From CAZUXY01 sp964624235 (lineage in GTDB: Bacteria; Spirochaetota; UBA4802; UBA5368): a stretch of 64,000 nt of DNA. Shown here in pieces: positions 36,420 through 43,937 of this stretch; positions within the stretch are counted from its first letter, which is position 1; each line of letters begins with the position of its first letter. The stretch is taken from positions 1-64,000 of the forward strand of contig CAZUXY010000024.1 in NCBI GenBank assembly GCA_964624235.1, in the 5' to 3' direction. The notes below the pieces were generated by a model, which did no database searches, had not been told where the DNA came from, and worked only from the letters and a program-made list of their open reading frames with translations. The translations under genes and the position numbers were made by a program.

Positions 36420-37697
36420 ATGGATACCGGGGAAAGGGACAAGAAAAGTGTAATCGAGCTTGCCGCGCGTTACGTCTGTCCGGGCAGGGTGGCCGTCTTC
36501 ACACAGCTGGGGACGATCCCGGTCATGGGAAGGCGCGAGGGCAATTATTTCTGGGACCTGGACGGAAAAAAGCTTTTCGACGTCCACATCAACGGCGGCA
36601 CCTATAACCTTGGGCACCGTAATCCTGAAATACTGCGGACTCTGAAAGAGGCCCTGGACCATTACGATATGGGGAACCACCATTTCGTGTCGACCGCGCG
36701 CACTCGGCTGGCGGAGGCCCTGATCGCCGCGACATGGGAACGTATGCGGTACTGCGTGTTCACCCCCAGCGGCGCCGAGGCCGTCGATGTGGCCATACGC
36801 TCGGCGCGCCGCGCGACGAAGCGAAAGAAGGTCATCTCTTTTAAGGGAGCCTACCACGGACACGGCGGACTGGGTCTCAGGGCGGCGGACGAACAGCAAT
36901 CCCGGTTTTTCCTTTCTGAAGGAACCCGGGGGGAGTTCATCAGGGTCCCCTTCAACGACGCCGCCGCCATGGAGAAGGCGCTGAGGAAACACGATATAGC
37001 CGCGGTGCTCTGCGAGATGATCCCCGCCACCAGCGGCTTCCTGATGCCCTCGCCTGATTTTTACCCGAAAGTGCGGAAGCTCTGCAGCGAGTGGGGCGCG
37101 CTCCTCGTCGCCGACGAGGTGCAGACCGGCCTCATGCGGACGGGCGAGATGTGGGCCTGCCGCGGGTACGGCATAGAGCCCGATATCCTGGTGACCGGCA
37201 AGGGCCTGTCGGGCGGCGTGTATCCAATCGCCGCCGCGGTACTATCGAAGGAAGCGGGCGCCTGGCTTCCCGAGGACGGGTGGGGACACTCCTCGACCTT
37301 CGGCGGCTCGGAACTGGGCTGTGTGGTGGCGCTGAAGGTGCTTGAGATCGTGCAGCGCCCTGAGACGGTGAAGAACGTGCGGGCCGTTTCCTCGTTTCTC
37401 GCCGAAGGCCTGGCGGGGATAAAGTCGCGCCATCCTTTCCTGGTCGAGATCAGGCAGAACGGGCTGGTGATCGGCCTCAGGTTCGACCATCCACTGGGAG
37501 GGGCCCTGGTGACGGCCTGCGCCTTTGAAACGGGGCTGTGGGCCTTCCCCGCCGGTTTCGACCGTTCGGTGCTGCAGTTCAAGCCGAACCTGCTGGTGGA
37601 CCGGCCCGCCGCGGAGGAGGCGCTTTCACTGCTGGAGAGGTCCATCGAGCTCTGCGAAAAAAAATTCCTGGGAGGTACCGGTGAAAAACCACAATAG
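36420..37697 (+). CDS. Class III PLP-dependent aminotransferase
   Basis: A 425-residue fold-type I aminotransferase of subgroup II (class III), akin to glutamate-1-semialdehyde aminomutase and omega-amino acid transaminases. Seen: VHINGGTYNLGHRNPE (about 55-70), SGAEAVDVAIRSAR, SFKGAYHGHGG (140-150), the cofactor aspartate in LLVADEVQTG (Asp232), and the Schiff-base lysine in VTGKGLSGGVYP (Lys261). It transfers amino groups between an omega- or alpha-amino donor and a keto acid or aldehyde. The frame is open 34 codons upstream, but ATG 36420 has AAAGGTG in place. Its last 17 bp overlap the next gene, so the two proteins very likely work together. Confidence 0.88.
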   Translation: MDTGERDKKSVIELAARYVCPGRVAVFTQLGTIPVMGRREGNYFWDLDGKKLFDVHINGGTYNLGHRNPEILRTLKEALDHYDMGNHHFVSTARTRLAEALIAATWERMRYCVFTPSGAEAVDVAIRSARRATKRKKVISFKGAYHGHGGLGLRAADEQQSRFFLSEGTRGEFIRVPFNDAAAMEKALRKHDIAAVLCEMIPATSGFLMPSPDFYPKVRKLCSEWGALLVADEVQTGLMRTGEMWACRGYGIEPDILVTGKGLSGGVYPIAAAVLSKEAGAWLPEDGWGHSSTFGGSELGCVVALKVLEIVQRPETVKNVRAVSSFLAEGLAGIKSRHPFLVEIRQNGLVIGLRFDHPLGGALVTACAFETGLWAFPAGFDRSVLQFKPNLLVDRPAAEEALSLLERSIELCEKKFLGGTGEKPQ

Positions 37698-38622
37698 TGT
37701 CGGCGAAATCCTCACCGCCTTCGAGAAGCAGGTAGACCTCTACAGGCCGGAGGGGGGGGCTTACGGCTGCAGCATCCTGGATTACGGAGAGGTCACCGTC
37801 GTCATCGCACTGGACGCCGTCCCGGGTAAGGCCCTCAAGCGCATGTCGGGCTTCGACTCCGATGCGGAGGCCCTTGAATACGTGGAAGAGGAGAAACGTT
37901 ATTTTACCCTCCTCGTCGAGCGGGGCATCACGCCGCTCCCCACCGAATGCGTCGCCGTGAACGGAAGGACACCGGTGGTATACCTGGTACAGGACCTGGT
38001 GAAGAAGGAACGGCTGGGCAATTCAATCATCCGCAACGAGCCCATGGAGACCGTCGCCGGGTGTATTGAGGCGGCACTGGACCGTATCGCCGGGTGCGTG
38101 CGCTACAACCGCGGGGTGGCCGGCGGACTGGAGGCCGCGGCGGATTCCCAGCTCTCCAACTGGTACTTCCCTGAAAACGGCGGCCCTCCCTTCCTCATCG
38201 ATGTGGGTTCGCCCATCACCCGCGTCAGGGGAAAGGTCTATGCCTACACGCAGCTCTTCTACCGGTCTTTCCCCTGGCCCCTCAGCACCATCGTGAAGCT
38301 CATGGGCGCGGTGGAGTCCTATTTCAACGAGTACTTCGACCTGCGGCTGGCCATACTGGACATGCTGGGGAACTTCTACAAGGAACAGGCGGCGGCGCGC
38401 ATCGCCCCCTGCATAGAGATCGTGAACGGCTGGCTGGCGCGGCAGCCAGAGAGCGGAGAGGTGAAACCCGTTACCATGACGGAGGTGAAGAGATATTACG
38501 GCAAGGACGCGGCCCTGCTCGAGCTGATGTTCCAGGTGCGACGGTACGCGCGCTTCGTGAGGAACAGGATTTTCCGCGGGCGCTACGATTATATCCTGCC
38601 GGGATATATCAAGAGGCTGTAG
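37681..38622 (+). CDS. Kinase-like (DUF6206-type) protein of unknown function
   Basis: A 313-residue protein starting at GTG 37681 behind GGAGGT, overlapping the aminotransferase by 17 bp. I do not recognise a characterised family; it recalls proteins grouped as DUF6206. The pattern DSQLSNWYF (about 158-166) followed by FLIDVGSPITRVRGK (about 172-186) resembles the catalytic D-x4-N and metal-binding D of the aminoglycoside phosphotransferase/protein kinase fold. The earlier YLVQDLVKKE looks like a hinge. I infer a small-molecule kinase or a relative that binds nucleotide. The tight coupling to the aminotransferase suggests they act on one amino or amino-alcohol compound. Confidence 0.55.
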   Translation: MKNHNSVGEILTAFEKQVDLYRPEGGAYGCSILDYGEVTVVIALDAVPGKALKRMSGFDSDAEALEYVEEEKRYFTLLVERGITPLPTECVAVNGRTPVVYLVQDLVKKERLGNSIIRNEPMETVAGCIEAALDRIAGCVRYNRGVAGGLEAAADSQLSNWYFPENGGPPFLIDVGSPITRVRGKVYAYTQLFYRSFPWPLSTIVKLMGAVESYFNEYFDLRLAILDMLGNFYKEQAAARIAPCIEIVNGWLARQPESGEVKPVTMTEVKRYYGKDAALLELMFQVRRYARFVRNRIFRGRYDYILPGYIKRL

Positions 38623-38636
38623 AACGCTGAAAGCCC

Positions 38637-38661
38637 GGCGGCCGCGGTCACGCCGGCCGCC
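38637..38661. terminator. GC-rich bidirectional hairpin
   Basis: GGCGGCCG (38637-38644) and CGGCCGCC (38654-38661) pair perfectly around a 9-nt loop between the stop of the kinase-like gene and the stop of the convergent barrel gene. There is no T-tract. Confidence 0.5.
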
Positions 38662-38676
38662 GTATACGAAGGCCCG

Positions 38677-39351
38677 TTACAGGCCGAAAGAATATACCGC
38701 CGATAGGGTCGCGCCGTAGAAGTAGTGGTCCATGTCATAATCAGAAGGCAGATCATCATAACTGATGTGAAAATACTGGAAGCGTCCCCCCAGGGTGATG
38801 GTGGTGGAGGCTTTTTCGATGTAATAGGCCAGCGACAGAGTGGTGTTGACACCCGGCACCACGGCGTTGAGGTTCACGCTGTTTTCATGCTGCCAGGCGT
38901 AGTTATACATGCCCGAAACGTTGGCCAGAACGAAAAAGTTTCCTCCCAGGGGAAGTGTTAGCCCCACCCCCAGGGCGGGACCTGCCGAGATATGGCTGAA
39001 ATCCGGCTGCGTGAATCCCATTACCTTGGCGCCGCCGAAGATTTTAATGAAGCGATTGATGCTGTAATTCAGTGTGGTGTCCGAATCGAAACGTTCAATA
39101 TCAGAGGAAGATGATTCACCGCTAAACCGCCCGTAAAGAAAAATACTGGACAGGCTCCATTTTTTTGAAAAGCCGAAGGACAGGACCGGTCCATACATGA
39201 AAGTGGGATCATAATCATCCGTGCTGTGCGAAGAATCCATGCTCCACCAGGTGAACCATGTAGCGGCGCCGACGCTCATATCGACGGCCGCGGCAGGGGC
39301 GGAGACGGCCAGGGTAATGATAACCGCAATGGATAACAGTGCTTTTTTCAT
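38677..39351 (-). CDS. Outer-membrane beta-barrel protein
   Basis: A 224-residue protein with a Sec signal (MKKALLSIAVIITLAVSAPAAA, cut near residue 22). The rest alternates aromatic/hydrophobic and polar residues through about ten short strands with Asp/Ser-rich turns, ending in YGATLSAVYSFGL, a typical barrel strand with aromatic residues near the end. Stretches such as FIKIFGGAKVMGFTQ and ISAGPALGVGLTLP are typical of small OmpW/OmpA-like barrels. There is no plug or periplasmic domain. It may be a small pore or surface protein; the family is unassigned. Upstream, near 39430-39442, is a CGATA-TAG-TATCG dyad that could be regulatory. Confidence 0.65.
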   Translation of the reverse strand: MKKALLSIAVIITLAVSAPAAAVDMSVGAATWFTWWSMDSSHSTDDYDPTFMYGPVLSFGFSKKWSLSSIFLYGRFSGESSSSDIERFDSDTTLNYSINRFIKIFGGAKVMGFTQPDFSHISAGPALGVGLTLPLGGNFFVLANVSGMYNYAWQHENSVNLNAVVPGVNTTLSLAYYIEKASTTITLGGRFQYFHISYDDLPSDYDMDHYFYGATLSAVYSFGL

Positions 39352-39508
39352 ACAAGTCTCCTTTTATTTCCGATGTATTCTATAATAACCGGGCAGTATC
39401 TATAGTTCATCGTCTTAAAGTACTACTTTCGATATAGTATCGTGATAATAACCGCAATAATAAAACATTATTTACGCCGGGATATCAATGGAGGACTGTC
39501 CCCCGTTT

Positions 39509-40711
39509 TCATTCGTGTTCCAGTACTATTTTGATGGCCCCCTCCCGGCCCTTGGAGAAAAAGGTCTTAATGGCGTCACTGTACCGAGACATGGGGAAAC
39601 GGTGGGTGATGATGCCGTCCAGGTTCACCTTCTTTGCGCGCAGCAGGTCGGCGGCAATGTCGAACGAGGAGCGACCGTCCGCTTCCCCGGCGTGGCAGTT
39701 GATGCCGGTGACCTTTATTTCCTGGTGCCAGATTGGAGTGTAGTCGATCGCACCGGGCCTGAAGTTGATGCCCAGGATCACCACATCGCCGCCGCCCCTG
39801 GTCCACCGCAGGGCGTCTTTTACGCTCATGTCGTTTCCCACCGTATCGTATACCGCGTCGAATCCTCCCAGCGTAATCCTGTTGCCGAAGAAGCCCTGGA
39901 GGTATCGCGCGCCGGTTATGGCGGCGGCGCGGCGGTAAGCATCCTCCTTCCCGCCAATCACCTCGTCGGCGCCCAGGCGCAGGGCCATTTCCGCCTGAAA
40001 GGGATAGCGCGCCAGCGCCGTGATCCGCGCGCCGGGTGCGAGAGCCCTCACAACGGCCGTGACCAGAAGCCCTATGGTCCCGCAGCCGAGCACCAGCACC
40101 CGTTCGCCCTTCGCCGGGAGGCGCTTCATCACGCCGTGGACGGCGCATGCCAGCGGCTCCAGCAGGACCGCCTCGTCGTCGGAAAGCGCAGCCGGTATTT
40201 TATAGGGCTGGGAGCGGTGGAGCACCATAAAGGGAGAGAACCCGCCCCCGACGTCCCGCATGGGGAGATCCCGCACACCGGGGTTCTGGCACAACATGTA
40301 GTTCCCTTTCGCGCACTCGGGGCACTTCGGCTCTATCTCCATCTGGAAGCACGACGGCCAGTCGATCCTCAGGGCCACGCGGTCGCCCTTCCTGAATCCC
40401 TTCACCTCGTCGCCGGTCTCGACCACCTCGCCCACCAGTTCGTGGCCGAGAAACTTGCGCGCGATGCCCGGCGTCGCCGCGGGAAAAACCTTGGGGTCCA
40501 TCTCCATGTAAATGAAATGGATGTCCGAACCGCAGAGCCCGCAGGCGCGGTTTTTCACCTTGAGCCAGCGGCCGTTGGGGATCACCGGTTCGGGCACCTC
40601 GGCGTAGCGCGTCGGCGAGATGAAGCTAAGGGCCGCGTTTTTATAAAACTTCGAGACGACATTCAGCGCGAGGATCTTCGGCAAATTGTTGTCGAAATAG
40701 AGTGCCTTCAT
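39509..40711 (-). CDS. Zinc-dependent alcohol dehydrogenase (MDR family)
   Basis: A 400-residue medium-chain dehydrogenase. The catalytic zinc set appears as ACGLCGSDIHF (Cys and following residues) and FLGHELVGEV (His-Glu). The structural zinc lobe has four cysteines in CFQMEIEPKCPECAKGNYMLC-type spacing, here spread over a slightly longer loop than usual. The NAD(P) Rossmann motif is VLVLGCGTIGLLV (about residue 197 on). Family members oxidise alcohols, polyols or amino-alcohols. The N-terminal 35 residues before the GroES-like domain are longer than normal. ATG 40711. The gene is divergent from the radical SAM cluster; its substrate is unknown. Confidence 0.85.
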   Translation of the reverse strand: MKALYFDNNLPKILALNVVSKFYKNAALSFISPTRYAEVPEPVIPNGRWLKVKNRACGLCGSDIHFIYMEMDPKVFPAATPGIARKFLGHELVGEVVETGDEVKGFRKGDRVALRIDWPSCFQMEIEPKCPECAKGNYMLCQNPGVRDLPMRDVGGGFSPFMVLHRSQPYKIPAALSDDEAVLLEPLACAVHGVMKRLPAKGERVLVLGCGTIGLLVTAVVRALAPGARITALARYPFQAEMALRLGADEVIGGKEDAYRRAAAITGARYLQGFFGNRITLGGFDAVYDTVGNDMSVKDALRWTRGGGDVVILGINFRPGAIDYTPIWHQEIKVTGINCHAGEADGRSSFDIAADLLRAKKVNLDGIITHRFPMSRYSDAIKTFFSKGREGAIKIVLEHE

Positions 40712-40940
40712 GGGGACCTCCGGCCGCGGGGTATTAATGGCAATAATTGCCTGAAGGGCATCCCGGGAGTATAGGCGGAAGAGCTGTCAAATGCAACTTT
40801 TTAAATGCGGGTATCCGTGTTACGGAGGGTCCTTACTGGAAAGGAGGCATAAATATCCCATCAGATTCACAGAGAAAAACTTCTTGCGTGATTTGCTGTA
40901 CGCCCCTATACCATCCCCGTAAACTCATAGTCCGCTGCCC

Positions 40941-42341
40941 ATGAATACGCCGAAACTGCTTTCACAGGTTTTCTCCATTCCCCTCGGCGGGGACTGGTTC
41001 CTTGTATACGCGCCCCTGAAAAAGACCGCTTTCATCGCCAACGCCGCGCTGGTAAACCGGGTGTACGAAGTATGCGCGACGGTCGACGCCGGTGACCCGC
41101 CGGCCGTTCCCGCCGTAACAGGCGTCGTGGACGAACTGCTGCGCCGGGGCTTCTTTGCTCCCGAGCCTGAGCCGCCCGATGAATACGCGGAGGCGGGCGT
41201 ACGTTACGACACGGCCGTTCTATTCCTCACCAACGTCTGTAACCTGCGCTGCCGGTACTGCTACGCCCATTCGGGTGAATATCCGAAAAAAATTATGGGT
41301 TACGATACCGCGAAGGCGGCGATTGATTTCGTATGGAACGAGGTGCGGCGGCATAAACTTCCCTCCTTCACGCTGGGTTTTCACGGCGGGGGCGAGCCCA
41401 CCATGAATTTCCCCGTCCTCAGGCAATCGGTTGAGTATGTTAAGAGGATTACCCGGGATTCGACGGTGGAGGTATCGATCGCAGGAGCTTCCAACGGATG
41501 CTGGAGCCCGGATGCGCGGCGCTTTATACTGGAAAATTTCACCGAGGCGAGCATATCGCTGGACGGCACGCCCGAAATCCAGAACGAGGGACGGCCGTCG
41601 GCTGACGGAGGGGGTTCCTTCGAACTGGTGGACCGTACCCTCCGGGAACTGGATGACGCGGGGTTTCCCTACGGCATACGCATGACCGTCACGAATAGTT
41701 CGGTCGCCCGCCTGGCCGAGAGCATCGGGTTCATCTGCCGACGGTACCGTCCCCGGAAGGTCCAGGTGGAGCCATCCTTCGCACAGGGCAGGGCGGTGGA
41801 GAGCGGTTCAATGGTCGGTGACCTTTCGCTCTTCATAGATGGATTCATCGCGGGTTACGCCGAGGCAGTCGAACGGGGGATAGAACTTTTCTATTCGGGA
41901 GCGCGGCCCGATGCGCTGACACGGCGTTTCTGTCTTGCCGCCTGCCGGGCGCTGGTGGTGACGGCGGACGGCGATGTCACCACCTGCTTCGAGAGCTACG
42001 GGCGCGAGCACCCGCTGTCGGGGCGTTTCATCGTCGGAGGTTTTGACGGACGGAGGTTCGCCGTGGATGAACGAAAGCTCGCCGAAAGCTACGCGCACAC
42101 GGTGGATCACAACGAACACTGCGCGGCGTGTTTCTGCAAGTGGCACTGCGCGGGCGACTGCGCCATAAAGAGCCTTACCGACGGCGGCGGTACGGCATAC
42201 CGCACCACCGAACGCTGCATAATCAACCAGGATATAACAAAATTTCTGCTGCTCGAAAAGATAGCCCGCGCCGGAGGCTCGATCTGGCACGGGGACGAAG
42301 AGGCCGGCACGATCGTACCCGCATACCGTGAATGCGGGTAG
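40941..42341 (+). CDS. Radical SAM/SPASM peptide- or protein-modifying enzyme
   Basis: A 466-residue radical SAM enzyme. Residues 1-75 look like a small winged-helix recognition (RRE/PqqD-like) module. The [4Fe-4S]-SAM site is CNLRCRYC (Cys100, 104, 107), followed by GFHGGGEPTMNF and ISLDGTPEIQN of the barrel. The C-terminal SPASM region holds Cys331, 335, 349, 394, 397, 399, 403, 407 and 426, enough for two auxiliary clusters as in anSME, PqqE or sactipeptide maturases. Such enzymes make thioether, C-C or other bonds in peptide substrates. ATG 40941 has no Shine-Dalgarno of its own and an in-frame stop 19 bp before it. The two Tat beta-propeller genes follow at 23 and 58 bp, making them the likely substrates. 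Confidence 0.88.
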   Translation: MNTPKLLSQVFSIPLGGDWFLVYAPLKKTAFIANAALVNRVYEVCATVDAGDPPAVPAVTGVVDELLRRGFFAPEPEPPDEYAEAGVRYDTAVLFLTNVCNLRCRYCYAHSGEYPKKIMGYDTAKAAIDFVWNEVRRHKLPSFTLGFHGGGEPTMNFPVLRQSVEYVKRITRDSTVEVSIAGASNGCWSPDARRFILENFTEASISLDGTPEIQNEGRPSADGGGSFELVDRTLRELDDAGFPYGIRMTVTNSSVARLAESIGFICRRYRPRKVQVEPSFAQGRAVESGSMVGDLSLFIDGFIAGYAEAVERGIELFYSGARPDALTRRFCLAACRALVVTADGDVTTCFESYGREHPLSGRFIVGGFDGRRFAVDERKLAESYAHTVDHNEHCAACFCKWHCAGDCAIKSLTDGGGTAYRTTERCIINQDITKFLLLEKIARAGGSIWHGDEEAGTIVPAYRECG

Positions 42342-42364
42342 ATTCGCGCCTGTAGGGAGGATAC

Positions 42365-43879
42365 ATGAAGAACATGATAAAAACCGATTTTCTGCTGCGA
42401 GAGGTTCGGGCTGACGGGAGCCTCGGAGAGCACGAGCTTATGGGTATCGACCGGGCGGCTGAGGACTGGACCATGGGACGGCGGGGTTTTCTCGGTCTTG
42501 CCGCCGCGGGCCTTGCCGCGCTGGGACTTGCGGGAAGGGAAGCACGTGCCGGTGAAACAGACGCGCACACCCCGCAGCGCTGTCCCGACGAGATCATCGC
42601 CTACCACGGCGACCTTGTCGATATGGCAATAAGTCCCGACGGCGGGCGTCTGGCGCTGACGACCGCGAAGAGCGAGGGGCATTTCTATAAACTGTGGGAA
42701 CTTCCGGGAGGAAGGTTGCTCGGCCGCTACGAGGGAGAGGGTGACGCCCTCTTCAGCCCCGACGGCAGGCTCTTTATCTACCCGGCCAGGGACGCTTCGG
42801 TCAGGCTGGTGGATGTCGCTTCAGGGAAGGAGCTGGCCGCGCTGAAGGGGCACGCGAAAAAACCGCTTTACCTGGCCGTTTCATCCGACGGGAAGATGCT
42901 CGCATCGGCCTCGGGTTCGGAGAAAACGGTGCGCCTCTGGTCCCTACCCGAAGGAAAACCGGTGAAAGTGCTCACCGGGCATCCGGGCGAACTGCGCAGG
43001 CTGATCTTCACCCCCGACGGCAGGCGCCTCGTTTCGGCGGGACTCGGGGACACCGCCCGCGTCTGGAACATGCCGGGCGGCGAACCCGGCGCGGTTATTC
43101 GCGGGATCTTCCCCGGAATGAACCTGGGGACCGCTCCCGACAACGAACACCTGGTCTCGATCGACGCACGGGGCCGCACCCTGGCCTGGAGTCTCAGTAC
43201 GGGGAAGCGCGCATCCGAAGTGCTGAAAACACCGAAGAGGCACGCCGAACGCTGTGTTTTCGAACAGGCGGGCTCCGCGTTCGCCTTCGGTCCCGACGGG
43301 AAGACCCTGCTGGTGTACAGTACCGTGCGGGGAGGGCACGCGGTACTGCGCGGCTACCCCGGTGGTGAAGTGCTGGGGGTACTCGAGACGAAGGACGCGT
43401 CCGTGAAGCGGATCAGTTTTCTGCCCGGTTCCACCTTCATGGTGCTTGAAGACGTGTACCCGGGAAGGATCAGCTACTGGAAGCTGAATCCTTCCGGCGG
43501 TTACGGTTCCATGGGAGGGCTGGGATGGTTCCGGCGGACGGGGGTGACTGAAGCGTCGGCAGAGCGCTATGCTCTCGCGCCTGACGGGAGTTTCATGGTG
43601 GCGGGACGGAACCAGCATCTCACGATGCTGAGCGTTCCCGGCGGCGAACTGCAATACTGTTTCTTTGATATAAACGAACTCTATTATGACCGTAAGTTCA
43701 GGGTGATTGAGGAGAAAGACAGGGAAGGCCGTTCCCTCGTCAGGGCGATCACCGAAAAAGAGACCCTTCCCGCGGGATCCGTATGTACCTGCAACACCGT
43801 GGCGGGGAAGAAGATCTATTCACGCGGCGGAACGGGAAGGAGGACGTACCGCATCTGCACCTGCGTGCCGGTGAAGTGA
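42365..43879 (+). CDS. Tat-exported WD40-like beta-propeller with Cys tail (paralogue A)
   Basis: A 504-residue protein. Residues 1-37 form a conserved segment (with TDFLLREV and GIDRAA...W), then the twin arginine RR at 39-40 in GRRGFLG and an Ala-rich hydrophobic stretch ending ARA at about 60, so it is exported folded by Tat. Residues about 75-440 are six or seven WD40-like blades, each ending in a turn such as LPGGRLL or LPEGKPV. The last 31 residues are a cysteine tail: CTC at 474-476, then ICTCVPVK with Cys498 and 500. Codon use is like that of the neighbours. RBS GGGAGG precedes the ATG. It is probably modified by the radical SAM enzyme just upstream (inference); its partner or ligand is unknown. 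Confidence 0.8.
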   Translation: MKNMIKTDFLLREVRADGSLGEHELMGIDRAAEDWTMGRRGFLGLAAAGLAALGLAGREARAGETDAHTPQRCPDEIIAYHGDLVDMAISPDGGRLALTTAKSEGHFYKLWELPGGRLLGRYEGEGDALFSPDGRLFIYPARDASVRLVDVASGKELAALKGHAKKPLYLAVSSDGKMLASASGSEKTVRLWSLPEGKPVKVLTGHPGELRRLIFTPDGRRLVSAGLGDTARVWNMPGGEPGAVIRGIFPGMNLGTAPDNEHLVSIDARGRTLAWSLSTGKRASEVLKTPKRHAERCVFEQAGSAFAFGPDGKTLLVYSTVRGGHAVLRGYPGGEVLGVLETKDASVKRISFLPGSTFMVLEDVYPGRISYWKLNPSGGYGSMGGLGWFRRTGVTEASAERYALAPDGSFMVAGRNQHLTMLSVPGGELQYCFFDINELYYDRKFRVIEEKDREGRSLVRAITEKETLPAGSVCTCNTVAGKKIYSRGGTGRRTYRICTCVPVK

Positions 43880-43937
43880 GGGTAGGAAACTGAACTTTAA
43901 AACAGAAGGAAAGCTGTTACGTACGAAGGAAAGTAAC

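Noticed and set aside
40747..40944. Short plus-strand frame upstream of the radical SAM gene as a precursor peptide gene
   Set aside because: It would begin with a TTG in the alcohol dehydrogenase promoter region and codon use is unlike the genome. Kept only as a low-interest finding because of the ribosome site and the ATGA overlap.
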